Shown: positions 32,850-44,374 of the stretch, piece after piece
Position numbering within the stretch: position 1 is the first letter of the stretch
Layout: every line of letters begins with the position of its first letter
DNA from: Callipepla californica brunnescens
Taxonomy: Eukaryota > Chordata > Aves > Galliformes > Odontophoridae
Assembly (NCBI GenBank): GCA_023055505.1
Contig: JALIRH010000004.1
Span: 16,115,368-16,179,367, forward strand
DNA: 64,000 nucleotides
Direction: 5' to 3'
Notes under the pieces: generated by a model
The model's input: the letters and a program-made list of their open reading frames with translations, nothing else
Database searches by the model: none
Told to the model about the DNA's origin: nothing
Program-made: the position numbers and the translations under genes

Positions 32850-32940
32850 AAATCTCATGCCCCTGTTTTGAGGCAGAGAAACTGAGGCTCAGGCGAGCTA
32901 TAGCTCGAACTCGCACAGAGCCACGGAACTTGCTGTGTTG
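32850..32940 (+). repeat. MIR-like ancient SINE fragment
   Basis: 'CCCCTGTTTTGAGGCAGAGA', 'AACTGAGGCTCAGGCGAGCT' and 'CGCACAGAGCC' follow the order of the MIR/CORE-SINE segment 'CATTTTACAGATGAGGAAAC', 'TGAGGCACAGAGAGGTTAAG', 'GTCACACAG'. MIR-type SINEs are known in bird genomes at low copy. Short and diverged. Confidence 0.35.
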
Positions 32941-35704
32941 GGAAGATTGCTTGGGAGTCCTGCAGGTCTCTGCCCCTCCATGCCATGAGCACCTCAGCAG
33001 CACCAGCTGTTCCCCCAGCTAAGAGTGCATAGGGCACTGAGAGACACAGGAACAGAAAAGACTGGGATTTCTCCAGGTCCAGAGCTCCTTCTCCCAGAGC
33101 CAAAGAAAGCTGCAGCAGCTCAGATAGATATCTGGGCACCAGTTAAGACTGCTGAGTCAGAAACCTTGGTTATGTGCATAGCAGAAATCTCACTCAGCCA
33201 CAGGGAGTGAATGACCTCTGCCCATCAGCAGCCACACTCAGCTCTTGGGTTATCAACACAAGAGAGCTCCTCATCACCTGCAGTGGGCACCAAGAAAGCC
33301 TGGGGAAGGAAAGCCTGAGTGACACCACCAGCAAATCCACCTCTGAGGCAGAAGCAATGACTTGGTATGAATTGTTGTCTTTGGTAGCTTAAAGACTAGA
33401 AGGATGGAAAGAAAAGGAGCATGACCAACAGCAAAAACTGTAAGACCAATGAAAGAAAAGCAGTGCCTCCACAGCCACTGCAGCCCTCGAACTGTGGCTG
33501 CACCAGCGCTGGGATGGACAGCCAGACCTTCCCGATCAGCAGTGACAGTCCGCTCAGCTGAGCCCCAGGGCCACCTGTGTCCTCCCTGCTGCTCAGATTT
33601 ATAGAGTGTAACATTTTAATAAAAAACACACACACCTCTCCACTTTGGTGCATTAAGAGATTTCTAGCAAAACACAGTAATGTTGCTATAAATTTCCCTC
33701 CCAGCACCCTCACAAGTAATAACTCAAGCCCCAGGATTTTGTATTTAATGTTTATTTTGATGGCTGCATTCCAGAAAGAAAAGGGAAAAAGAGGCAAAAT
33801 CTACTCAACCATTCTCCTCATTGCTATTAGCCTGATGTTTTCAATAAAATTTAGTGCAAACTGAGAAACAAACACTTGGAAAAAGAATGGAGGAAAACAA
33901 GCACATTTGGGCAAGATTCTCCTAGACATCTGCCAAGGCCTGGGCTCCAACCCTGGCTTAAATAGCAGATGTCCTGCCGTGGGTTCTCATTATGTCCTTC
34001 TCCCCTGGCACATTTGAACAGCACCCCAGAGAACTGTACTTGTGTCAAGCAAAGTTTCATGCTGGGATGCTCTGAAGGTCTGAGAATTATGGGGGCTTGA
34101 GGTTGAGTCAGCAAAGTCTGGATGCTATACATTCGATCTTGATCTTGTAATGCAAGGCCAGAACACTAGAGGTACTGCCAGTTATGTCTGAGGCAAATGG
34201 CAGAGCTATCTAAACCCCTCAGAGCACCTGCTTATCTGTGAAGCCACCAGTCCTTCACTTTCACCAGTGCAAAACCCACACGTTCCACTGAGAAAGGAAG
34301 AAACCCCATGGATAGGTGGTGGTACATCCAGATGTGACAGAATGTTTCCCAGCCAGAGTGCTCACTCCCAGAGATGACTCTTGACTCTGCTGAGAGCAGC
34401 TTAAACCCTCACACAATGGTGAATATTTACCCAGATGTGATTTAAACTTCTGATTGCTTACCCAGAAGTAGCAACCCTTGAATTTGACTTGAATCAGATG
34501 TGGTTAAAAAATGTGCTGGGGGCAGCAACACTACATAGCCAGGTTGCTAACTAATGAGAGATGAGTCCCATCTGTCCATCGAGCTCTTGCCTGCAAGAGG
34601 CACTGGGGCTAGTCTTGGAGACCTTCACATTCAGAGCATGTGAAGCTCATCTGTGTGTGACACTCCAGAAGGAGCCAATGGGCTTAAAGAATAACCAGAT
34701 TTAAATACTACAAAAATGTTTGAGGTTGCCCTTTCTGCAAGGCATATCTCAACTTTCATCCCATGTCCTGCAAGTATGGTTCCATGACATGGAAGCTGGA
34801 ATAGACTTCTACAGCACATCTTGATAACAAGAAGTCAAAAGAAAAGAAAAGACAACCAGATCACAGACAGCCAGAAATATATTACATGTGTTCACAGTGT
34901 CTTCCAGTGAGCCACTGTTCATTTCAGTAGCATGAAACAAACTTCAAGGCCTGATACCAAGCACATTGGTAAGAGAACTCTTGTCTCCTTGCCAATGATG
35001 TCAAAACTGCATCTGCAACCACAGAAGGGTTAGAAAGTGCTCCAGACTTTTCCTTCAAGTTGTGCTTGTTCTATTGATTTCAGTGCAGGTGAGCAGTTTC
35101 AAGGGTGGTAACACTAGTTTTACACCTAAAACATGATCCTTCCCTTTCTTTCTTCTCTTCACAAGAAATGTAGTTGAGCAGACTACAAGCCTGTAGGGCA
35201 AGGTTGTTAATTATGACAGCAAAACAGTATTAATGAAACATGTATCTGCAGTCAGCAGAAGAAATCTTCTCAGTGACCAGCATTTGTGACTTTCTGATTC
35301 ATTTTAAGAATCACATCAGTTGGTGGTCACATGGATCTGAAATGTGAGCCTGCTGTATCTGGAGTGGCTACGTTCCATCTTTTTACCTGTTACGTGTTTT
35401 CCCATCCTCCTTCCCTGCAGAATTCCCTACATCAGGCTCAGTGCACTGAATGCACAGGCTATTTTTTTACCTGTACAAATCGACAAGGCCCTGACAGCAT
35501 CAAGTTGATTTATACAAGGCATTTGACTCTGCACTACTTCTTACAATTCAGAAAAGGAGAAATCCAGTGATGTTTAAAACAGATAGTGCTGTTCAGAAGA
35601 AGGGCTGCATGGGCTTAGGTTGGTCGTATTCCAACACAGAATCAGCAAGGCTCCCAGCCAGCCTGGGCAAGAGGAGAGTGCTCAGGGATATGTCCACCTG
35701 ATTC

Positions 35705-35721
35705 TTTTTTTTTTTTTTTTT
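35705..35721. repeat. Poly-T run (17)
   Basis: Uninterrupted T run in the upstream intergenic region. Confidence 0.9.
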
Positions 35722-38700
35722 CATACAGCACACAGCACTGCAAAATATTGGAAGAGGTATAGTGGTTCCACTTCAAGCAGGATGAAGGAAATATATTCTG
35801 TAAAACCCTTAAATTGACCCAGTGGACTGACAGCCAGTTCCAAGAAACTCAGCATTTTATTCTATATTATTATTATTATTTTACTAGGTTAATATTCTTT
35901 TTATAAGGAGAATGGGAATAACAGTTCACTCTGGATGACTGGTGTGATTTACTTCAACTGCATCAGCTCTCTTCCAGCTTATATTTGAGGCAGTTCTTGG
36001 GTGATATTTCCACGAGGACAGTGGAGTAGTGTGATGCCATTTAAACAAAACAGAAAACTGAGATAAGACTTTTTAAATTTCTTGCGGGATGAGAAGAGAT
36101 TTGTTTTAAAAACCTTCAGTCACCTTAAATCCATAAATATATTTTACCCTGGGACTAACAGTGTGGATGAGATCACTGAGCTGCACAGATGAACATAGAC
36201 CTCACGGAAATCACGGAAACAGGGGTTTGGTTCCTTGTAGGGTTTAGATGAAGTGAAATTCTAGCCCTCTCCTGGCATCCAGCTCCTCTCCCCAAGATCA
36301 CCCCTGTTGGGTTACTTGGGGTGTAAGTCTGGTAGGCTGAGGCAGTACCCACGCAGTGGGGGTGATTTGTTGATATCCTCTTGAATTCTCAGCCCTGACA
36401 TCCTCAGCACATCTACACAGCAGCTGCTGGCCTTCCAAGCGTTGCTTGTTTTGTTAGCAGGAGCTGCCTGAGCTCGCGAAGCTGATCCTTTTAGGTTGTT
36501 CTCCTTTGAGATCCCTAGCTAATGACAGTAGCAAAGAAAAAAGGATGATTTTGATTGGAACTGCAAGTTTGTGTCCCTACACTCTGAGTTGCAGATATGC
36601 TCAATGGGGAACTGCTGTCACTGAATTTATCTGGAAATTACATTAGCCCACTGGAAGAAAATATCTCCAGCAAAGCTAAACACAGAACCATTGCTATCCA
36701 GGTCCACCTCTTGTATCCTGCCCTGGTTGTTGCACCCTTATGGGGCCAACAAGGTCTTTGTAGTCATTTGTACAGGTCTGGTTAGGAAAGCAAAACACCA
36801 CACTGAGCAGTATGGTTTTCTACAGCAGTGGCTGCTTTTTGTAGTAAATTAGTGATGTGCAAAGAACTATCTGAGCTCAAGGGTGCATGAACATGCCAAC
36901 TATTTTGACAAGTGTTCAAAAAACTCATTTCTCTAGCCCATCTTTCCAGCGTAAGTACAAATGCAAGTATGTGCAACTAGTACAAGCACATAAAGTTTGT
37001 TTTTCAACCTGCTAAAAAGATATATACATACATATATCATTTTTGAGCTGTCCAGGAAACATACTCCCAGGTCTGTAAGGAAAGTTGAGTTTTGGGAATT
37101 GCGTCCTTCACTTAGTCATGTGAAACTGCAGTATTTCAAACATTTGGGTGGGTATGTTTCCAATGAGAAATATTCTCCCTGGCCTCCCCAGCCCACATCA
37201 TACTGGCTCACACAGTATAGACAGTGACTTGTCCTAATTTCTGTGTGCACGGGCCCAGTCTGGCCAGCACTAAAGTCAATAAAAGTTTTGCTGTTCAGAT
37301 CATTGGCAGGAGGCTTAGACTTTCTGTTTATATTACTTTTTTTATCTGTGATTTAGTTTTTCTGCCAAGGTCCATAATCACTGATGTAAAGTGGTGATAG
37401 GAAAGGCAAGAGGAGAGGGAGACACTTTTTGTGCTTGAAATACTCCATAACAAAATTTTAAGCATGTTACTGGTTGTGTACAAATAGTACAGTTCTTTAT
37501 AAGAATGCCCACCTTCCCAGATGAGAATAACTTAGGTCACTCAGTACTCCACCCTAACACAAGAGCTCTTAAAGGTATTTGTACATCTTGAGCACTCTGG
37601 GGATTATTCAAATGCCTGTACAGCCAAGAGCAAGAATATGCCCATTACTCAGTCTTAGAAAACTGGATAAAGTGTAGTCTGCAGTCAAAGTTAACTTTCT
37701 TTCCTTTCTGTCTGTCTGTCTCCCTCTCAGTCTGTGCTCATATGGGCCATAAGCCAATCTCCTCTATTCTCCAGAAGCAGCAGGAACAGTGACTAGTAGC
37801 ATAAACATGCTGATATTAAAATCTGAGCTCATTCGACCATAATTGACCATAAAGAAAATCAAGTGAAAACCAAAAGCTGAGCTACACAGCTAAGAAACAA
37901 ATGGTGCCTCTCCCTAACATGTAATGGCACCCTTCTTGCTGATCAGAAGTCCTCAGGCGATTGGGGTTTCAAGCAGGGTTAAAAGCCTTATGCCTTGTTT
38001 AGTCAACGCATATGAATCCACTGGCTATTTTTGACTGGGAGTGTTTCCTTGGCACACAGAGCATCTGCAAACAGGCAGCTACACCATCCCCTGTGTGTTG
38101 GCACGTGAGCATCCTTTGTGCAGTGCTGGAGGAGCAGCTCAGCAATGGCATGTGGTGAGCAACGCAAGTGAAGACCACCAGGGCCATGGGCTGCAGAAGT
38201 CCCCTTGAGGACACTGTGGCTTGGTGGGGGCAACTGAGGTCCCCCTGTGCTGCATTGCGTGAGGGTGGCCTCAGTCCCTTCTAGGCCCTGAGTGGGAAAA
38301 CAGCATAGTTGATACTGGGCTAGAGCACGGACACATCTCTCCTCCGAGACTGCTGACAGACAGATGCTTTTACCAAAAAAAAGGACAAACCCGATTTTCT
38401 TTAACAGAGTAATTGACTTGTAGGCACAAGAATTTATTGTGGGTTTGGATCAGAGCTGCTAAATGTTACTGTGAAAGTATCCTTGCTATGTCCCTTCTCC
38501 AGCACACACAGTCACTCAGAGCTGCTCCCAATTGCCTGGACAGGGCTCTCAGTTACAGAGGTAAATCTAGGATAAATCCACAAGACTCCAAGAATAAACA
38601 ATACCAAGTCTGGGACTGAAAGAGAAGATTCAGGGAGCTACAGGCTGGGTAGTCTGATATCAGTGGATTAAGCACTGCAGAAGTTATGGCAAATTGCATG

Positions 38701-41555
38701 GGCTGAAGTCTCTTGCCAACACATGGCTTCACAGGAGCTAGCCCTGTAAGAGAAATGCTTGTCTTTTCCAAACACCAGTAAAGGCCTGCTTGACAAAGTC
38801 AACTTACATTCAAACTGACTACTCAAACTTCTTGATGATGCCTGTTTTAACACTCCTAGACTAAAAGCTCATATAATATAGGGTTAAAGCAGAATTTCTT
38901 ATGCAAAAATAAATTTATTCATGGATTTTAATGTAAAGGTGACACTACTAGCAGCCCTGCATATTTCTGGGGGCAGATGTTGCACAACCCTCAGTAAGGC
39001 CACTACCCACACATCACCCCCAGCTCTGCCTTTGTCTGGCTTTGGGAGTGCTGAGGGAAGTTGAAGAGAATTTTGGCAAGAGAAGGGGTCAGCAAGGAAA
39101 TCTTAGAGTGGGCAGCTGTGCAGAGGACGATTCTGTCTTTGTATAGAGAGGAGGGCTGGGGATCACCAGCTGCAGATACTTGCGAACAGAAATATCTACT
39201 CACACAGGACTTCTCTACCCTGCAAGCAAAAAAAGCATCCTAAGCTGCAATGGCTGGAAACTGAAGCTAAACAAATGCATCCCTGGAGCAAGGTATCCTT
39301 CTGTAGCCTTGATGGCAGTGCTGGCTGTCAGAGGAAGACGGGTGTCCTGGAGTCTGGGGACTCCTGGGCACGCTTGGCGGCATTCTGCAGGACTCCTGGG
39401 AAAGCCCTATTGCCCGTGTAATACAGGAAGCCAAGTGGATGGCTGCAGCCGTCCCTGCTGCTCTCAGACCTGTGAGTAAAGAAGCGGAGGCACTTTGCTT
39501 TTGCAGTGGCATGTGGTGATACGAAAGCTCCTTGGTCATTTAAGTGTTTTGGGGTCTTTATTTTATAGGCAGGGATAATGTCTAAATACACATTATTTTT
39601 TTTAACACCACCACCCCCTCTTGTGCTTTGTAGAGTCCCAGGCTGCAGTTGCAGAGCTGTGGTCAGGATAAAAGCCGACAGACCAGACATAAATCAGCCA
39701 GAACCGAGTTCCTTAACCTTTCATATTAACCTCTTGCATTGACTTGAGTTAGGTGCTACGCTCTGCTGCTATAAATCATCCAGCAGTGAATTTATGAGCT
39801 TCAGCACAATAAAGGAGTTTTTCTTTATCCCCCCCCTCACCCCTTTCTCTTAGTGCATTTTAGAAATTACGCAGGAAAGGCCTAATGACTGGGATCTGTG
39901 AATATTGCTAACTCCCCTTCCAAAGAGATCTGGCAAGAAGATGTGGGGGCTGGGAGTCTGTGGACAGACTCTGAATTTCACTTGCTGGTGACACGATCAG
40001 GAAAACCTGTTCTGAAAGCTCTGAGGAACCATTAGCTGATCCCGTGGCAGAGAGGGGCTGCTTGGTCGTGCAGAGCCAGGCTGCAGGGTCTGGAGCCTGG
40101 CTGGGCAGGCTGGCATTGCAGCCTCCATCCCCATAGCAGCACATGGACCCTCTCGGAGTTACCTCCATGCCATCTGATACAGCCACCAAGACAAAATGGC
40201 GACTCCACTTAAACACAACTGCAAAGCTCCAGAAAGCCTCTCTCTCCCCTACTCCCGGGGGAGGCGGTATCACTCAGCCATTTGTATTTATTAGTGCAGC
40301 TGGTGCTCCTGAAAATGGGGGCCAGGGAGCAGCCGGGCTGTCCCTTCGTCCGGCAGCACGGGGTGATGGCAGGGTGACAGCAGGGTGGCTGTGGTGCTGA
40401 GCTCCCTGGGGCTCTGTTCCCCCCCCTGGTAGGAGTGCAGCTGTTCCCAGCCTAACCCCACCAGCAAGGCGGCCTTGGGGAGCAGGACAAATCCTCTGCA
40501 GTGCAAATTAATAAGAGCAGGTTTCGGGGCTGAGGAGCTGCATATTTTTGTGTGTGTGAGTGCACTTTTTTTTTTAATGACGTGCAAAGAAAACTTCAGA
40601 GGCTTCAGCTGAAAGTCTTTTCATGTTTTCTTTCTTCCAGTCTTCCCTCATCTCTCCTGCCCATGAACTTGCTGCTGTCTATCACAGATCTTGGGGCAGT
40701 GCTCATGGCATGCATCCTCTTACTCCTCAGAGAGACATCCAGCATTGCCGTGGCCAGTTTTGTCCCAGCCCTCGCCTTTACTGGGACTTCACAAGCTTCA
40801 ATGGGCTCCATTTAGGCCAGGAAAAGCTGAGAAATGTACTCACTCCCTGATACAAATATGGGTTATGTTCTCCTTAGAGTGGTAGGAGCATCGGTGCATC
40901 TCCAAAGCTGGGGCAGCCTGAGGTGCCCTGCACCTCCTCCTTCCCACCTTGCTTGCTTTTCCTCTTGTTTTTTTCCCAAACCAATCGTTTCTCCTCTCAG
41001 AGAAGATCCAGGAGGACAGGGCTGTGGCACAAGAGCAGCATCCCAGAACTGTCTCCGGCACCCACAGCTTGGCAGGGTCACAGTCTCAGAGGGGTTTCAT
41101 CTCAGTGCAGAAGAGCAGCCAGCGCTAAGGACCCCAAGCCTGCAGGGACACCCATGTGCACTCCCTGACAAGGCAGAAAATGGCTGTCCTCTTCCAGAGA
41201 GAGTGGGCTCCAGACAAAAGGCCGGGCTGTGCCGGCCAGACAATGCAAAGGGATATTTCCAGTTATGGGTTTGTTTACCTCATAGGAAAGTTAATTGGCT
41301 CCTTTTGATCCTTCAGTGAAAGCCACAAAGGAAATTTTTTAGAGAAGGAGCAAACTCAAGCCTGCAAGTCACTCTTGCAACTCTAGATATTCATTAAAAC
41401 AATCCTGTTTGATTCTTAATTTAAAGAAAACAGTAATCTTTTTCCCCCTTGCTTATTATTAAGAGCCCACTATGTCCCTAGGCTAAAGTGCTCCCTTCAC
41501 AAATAAACTTGCTGCCAGCTTGTGCAGTTTATAACTTGTCTTTTCAATACATACA

Positions 41556-41583
41556 ATATATATATGTGTGTGTATGTGTATAT
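41556..41583. repeat. TA/TG microsatellite
   Basis: ATATATATATG then TGTGTGTATGTGTATA, a mixed dinucleotide repeat. Confidence 0.85.
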
Positions 41584-43798
41584 TTACATCAAGAACTGCA
41601 TTTACAGAGCTATTGTTTCTAAATCACAGAACAGGCCATTCAAAACTATTAGGAATCTTAAACAGTCTTCAGAGAAGTCAGGATAAGTTTAGAGAATGCT
41701 ACTTTGTTTTTAAAACATGAGTTTTCTGAGTGTGATGAAATTATAACAATATTTAATTCCAAGTTTGATGCTGCTAAGCTGAAGATGTGACAAGAAAATA
41801 TTTCTTTTTTTGAGGTTGATTTAATTAGCAGAGTTATATTAGGAAAGCAAGTAATGCAATCTATTTATACACAGATACATCTCTGCATGATAATAGACAA
41901 TAAAAATAAATTGAAGAGAATCACAGGGCACAAATAGCTGATTCTTTCTCTTAAGCCTCTTCCGGCAATTTCTCGGGGGCAGCAGACGGCAGATCTTTGC
42001 TGTGGGTATTACTTTTTGTTTCACACAAAAGGGTTCTCTCCTCTGTTTTGTGAAACCTCTGTAAATTCTTAGGAAAAGAGGGGACAAAACTGCCACCCGT
42101 CAGCAGCCCCGCCACAGACATGTGTTTAAACCTATGCTGTGGAGCAGCAAAATGGATTTAGTGAAAATAGGGCTTGTGACAAACTGTGGCATGGCACAGG
42201 CAAACAAATGAGATCTGACCTCACGCTCGCAAAGATTAAAAAAAGGGTTTAAGAGATAAAAACCTGAAGGGATGGTCTGGAAGAAAGTTAGTGTGCTGAA
42301 CTCACAAGCCTCAGTTTTGAAACAGCACGGCTCCGAGGCAGGGAGTTAATAGGGAAGGTCCCGCAACGGTTTTCTTGTTCTCATTGTAAAACTGAACTGT
42401 ACCTGGTGCCCAGCAAGTTTTCTCTGTGAGTATATACACGGATAGAGCAGCACGCTTTTGTTTGTCTCTACACACACTTGTACACAAATGCAAGCTCTTG
42501 TTAGAGGGTACTCAGACAAAAAATAAAGGAATGTGCAGCAGAGAGATCACTCAGCGATTATCAGAGCAGAATGAAGCAGAGCCATTCTGCAACGAGAATG
42601 AGCTCTGCGTGTAATTACAACATCATGGTCCACACATTTAATTTTAATTTTAAAAGGCTACACATAATTATTGGCCAAAATGTGACAAGTAAGCGCGGCC
42701 CTAATATGTAACACATTAAACAGTGTTTCATAGTTTTCTTGTTATGTTTTTCAGTGGTAATTTCTGAATCAACAAATGGGACATATCAGACACTCAAAAA
42801 TAAATGACGATTTTTCCCTTCCTTGTTTCAGCATGCATCTGAAAGAAAGACGGCGCTGCCAAAATCTAGCGTTAAATCATTAAGACAATAAAAACAGAAT
42901 TAACTTTGATTTTTTTTTTTTCTTTTTTTTTGTAGCAGAAACAGGCTCTTCAAAAAACATCCCGGAAGATGTTACAGTTCTTATAAAAAAACTTACACTG
43001 CGCTTGGCATTTCCAGTTGCCTTATGTTACTGCCTTATTGCAACCATGAATATTTCTCTTTTTCAGCCAGTGTAAAGATACTCACAAACAAATTTGTTAT
43101 GTAAAATTGAGACAATGCGATATTTTTGGCTGGCAAAATGGAAAGGTATTGTTCCTTTTTTAATTTTTTTTAGGCAAAGAAATCATAGTAAGAATGCATA
43201 AATGCTGTCTAATAAGAAACAAAGCCCACTTGACTGTTGTTCTATTTAAAATGAAAGAGACATAAAACCCATTGGAGCTCTCCAGTTTTTATCCTTTCCA
43301 GAATAGTATTCTAAACAGCATAATTTTTCACATTTTCCCCACCAGAGAGGAGTCCTCAGAATCACTGAAAAATAACATTTCTTAGGGAACATCGGAAGAA
43401 GCAACCAAACTAAAAATTTCTGCAGGTTGGTGACTAAAATGAGATAATTCTAACGAGAGCGGGGAGTAGAAACGGAATGAGAGTGTTGAAAAGCACAGCC
43501 AGGCAGCAAAACACAAGTGCCTCGCTGCCAAACCCAGCTCGGTGCTAAAGCAAAGATGTTACTCAGCAAAGAAAGAAAAGTTCGGACCCTACCTTTGTCA
43601 GCTGGAAAGTAATGGGGAGAGCGTTCCAAAAATGGGTATGACCTGCGCTGCCTACACGGTATGCCTTACCTTAAAATCTATACATTTCTAACCAAAACAG
43701 CTTGGAGCAATTCACATAAAACAGACCCAAATGTTGCCCATTCCATGTAAAAGATCAGGTTTCTGTCTCAGCTCAGCCTGTGATATCAGGCTGGGTTG

Positions 43799-43815
43799 TT
43801 TTTTTTTTTTTTTTT
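43799..43815. repeat. Poly-T run (17)
   Basis: Uninterrupted T run inside the repeat-poor AT-rich segment. Confidence 0.9.
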
Positions 43816-44334
43816 AAATATGTATTCTTATGTTTCCAATCCTCCGACACACTTTTTTCATCTCGGTAAAGATCTCTTTTTTTCGGCAAGGGTGTGCGGG
43901 AAGGATTTCAAACTTGTCAGGGCTCTCTCTTTTCAGTACAATTAAGCTTTCACTTGATCATTTTGAAGGCCGGAATGATTTGCTGTGGTCACTGGCTCTT
44001 TATTATTAATATTGTTGCAGATACATAAAGTTTACTGCAAGCTGTAAATATGTCAGGTTTTGCCGAGGGGTTTACTAATAAAGAACTCTTAGAGAGGGAT
44101 TATTGATGGGGAAGATAATCTTTTCAATAAGGGTTCCTGCCTTTTTGTTCCCAGGCGAGCATGGGGCACTCCACGCCAGGGAAGCGTCGGCTCTCTACGC
44201 ACTTTGCTGCAGGCAGCGCATGGGGAACATCGGGCACGGACTTCTGCCCCTGCCTTCCTGCTGACCAAATGTGGTTCTGCCTTTCAGCACGATTTTAAAT
44301 GCCCTATTAGTTTTATTAATACCCTCGCTGCTAT

Positions 44335-44336
<2 letters not shown>

Positions 44337-44370
<34 letters not shown>
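44337..44370. repeat. Poly-T run (34)
   Basis: Longest homopolymer in the window, bounded by CTATGG and AACCG. Its length is likely to vary by slippage. It might mark the tail of a retroposed insertion on the minus strand, but the adjoining sequence is not a recognised retrogene. Confidence 0.9.

Positions 44371-44374
<4 letters not shown>

Larger units (their letters stand above)
32260..41380. other. Intergenic upstream of ALX4: no gene recognised
   Basis: Normal-GC sequence with short open frames lacking recognisable domains, the MIR-like piece at 32850, poly-T at 32627-32641 and 35705, and a possible YY1-type site AAAATGGCG at 40193-40201. The stretch 39710-39840 is AT-rich, complex and lacks repeats; it could be regulatory. 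No splice-linked exon series was found. Confidence 0.6.
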
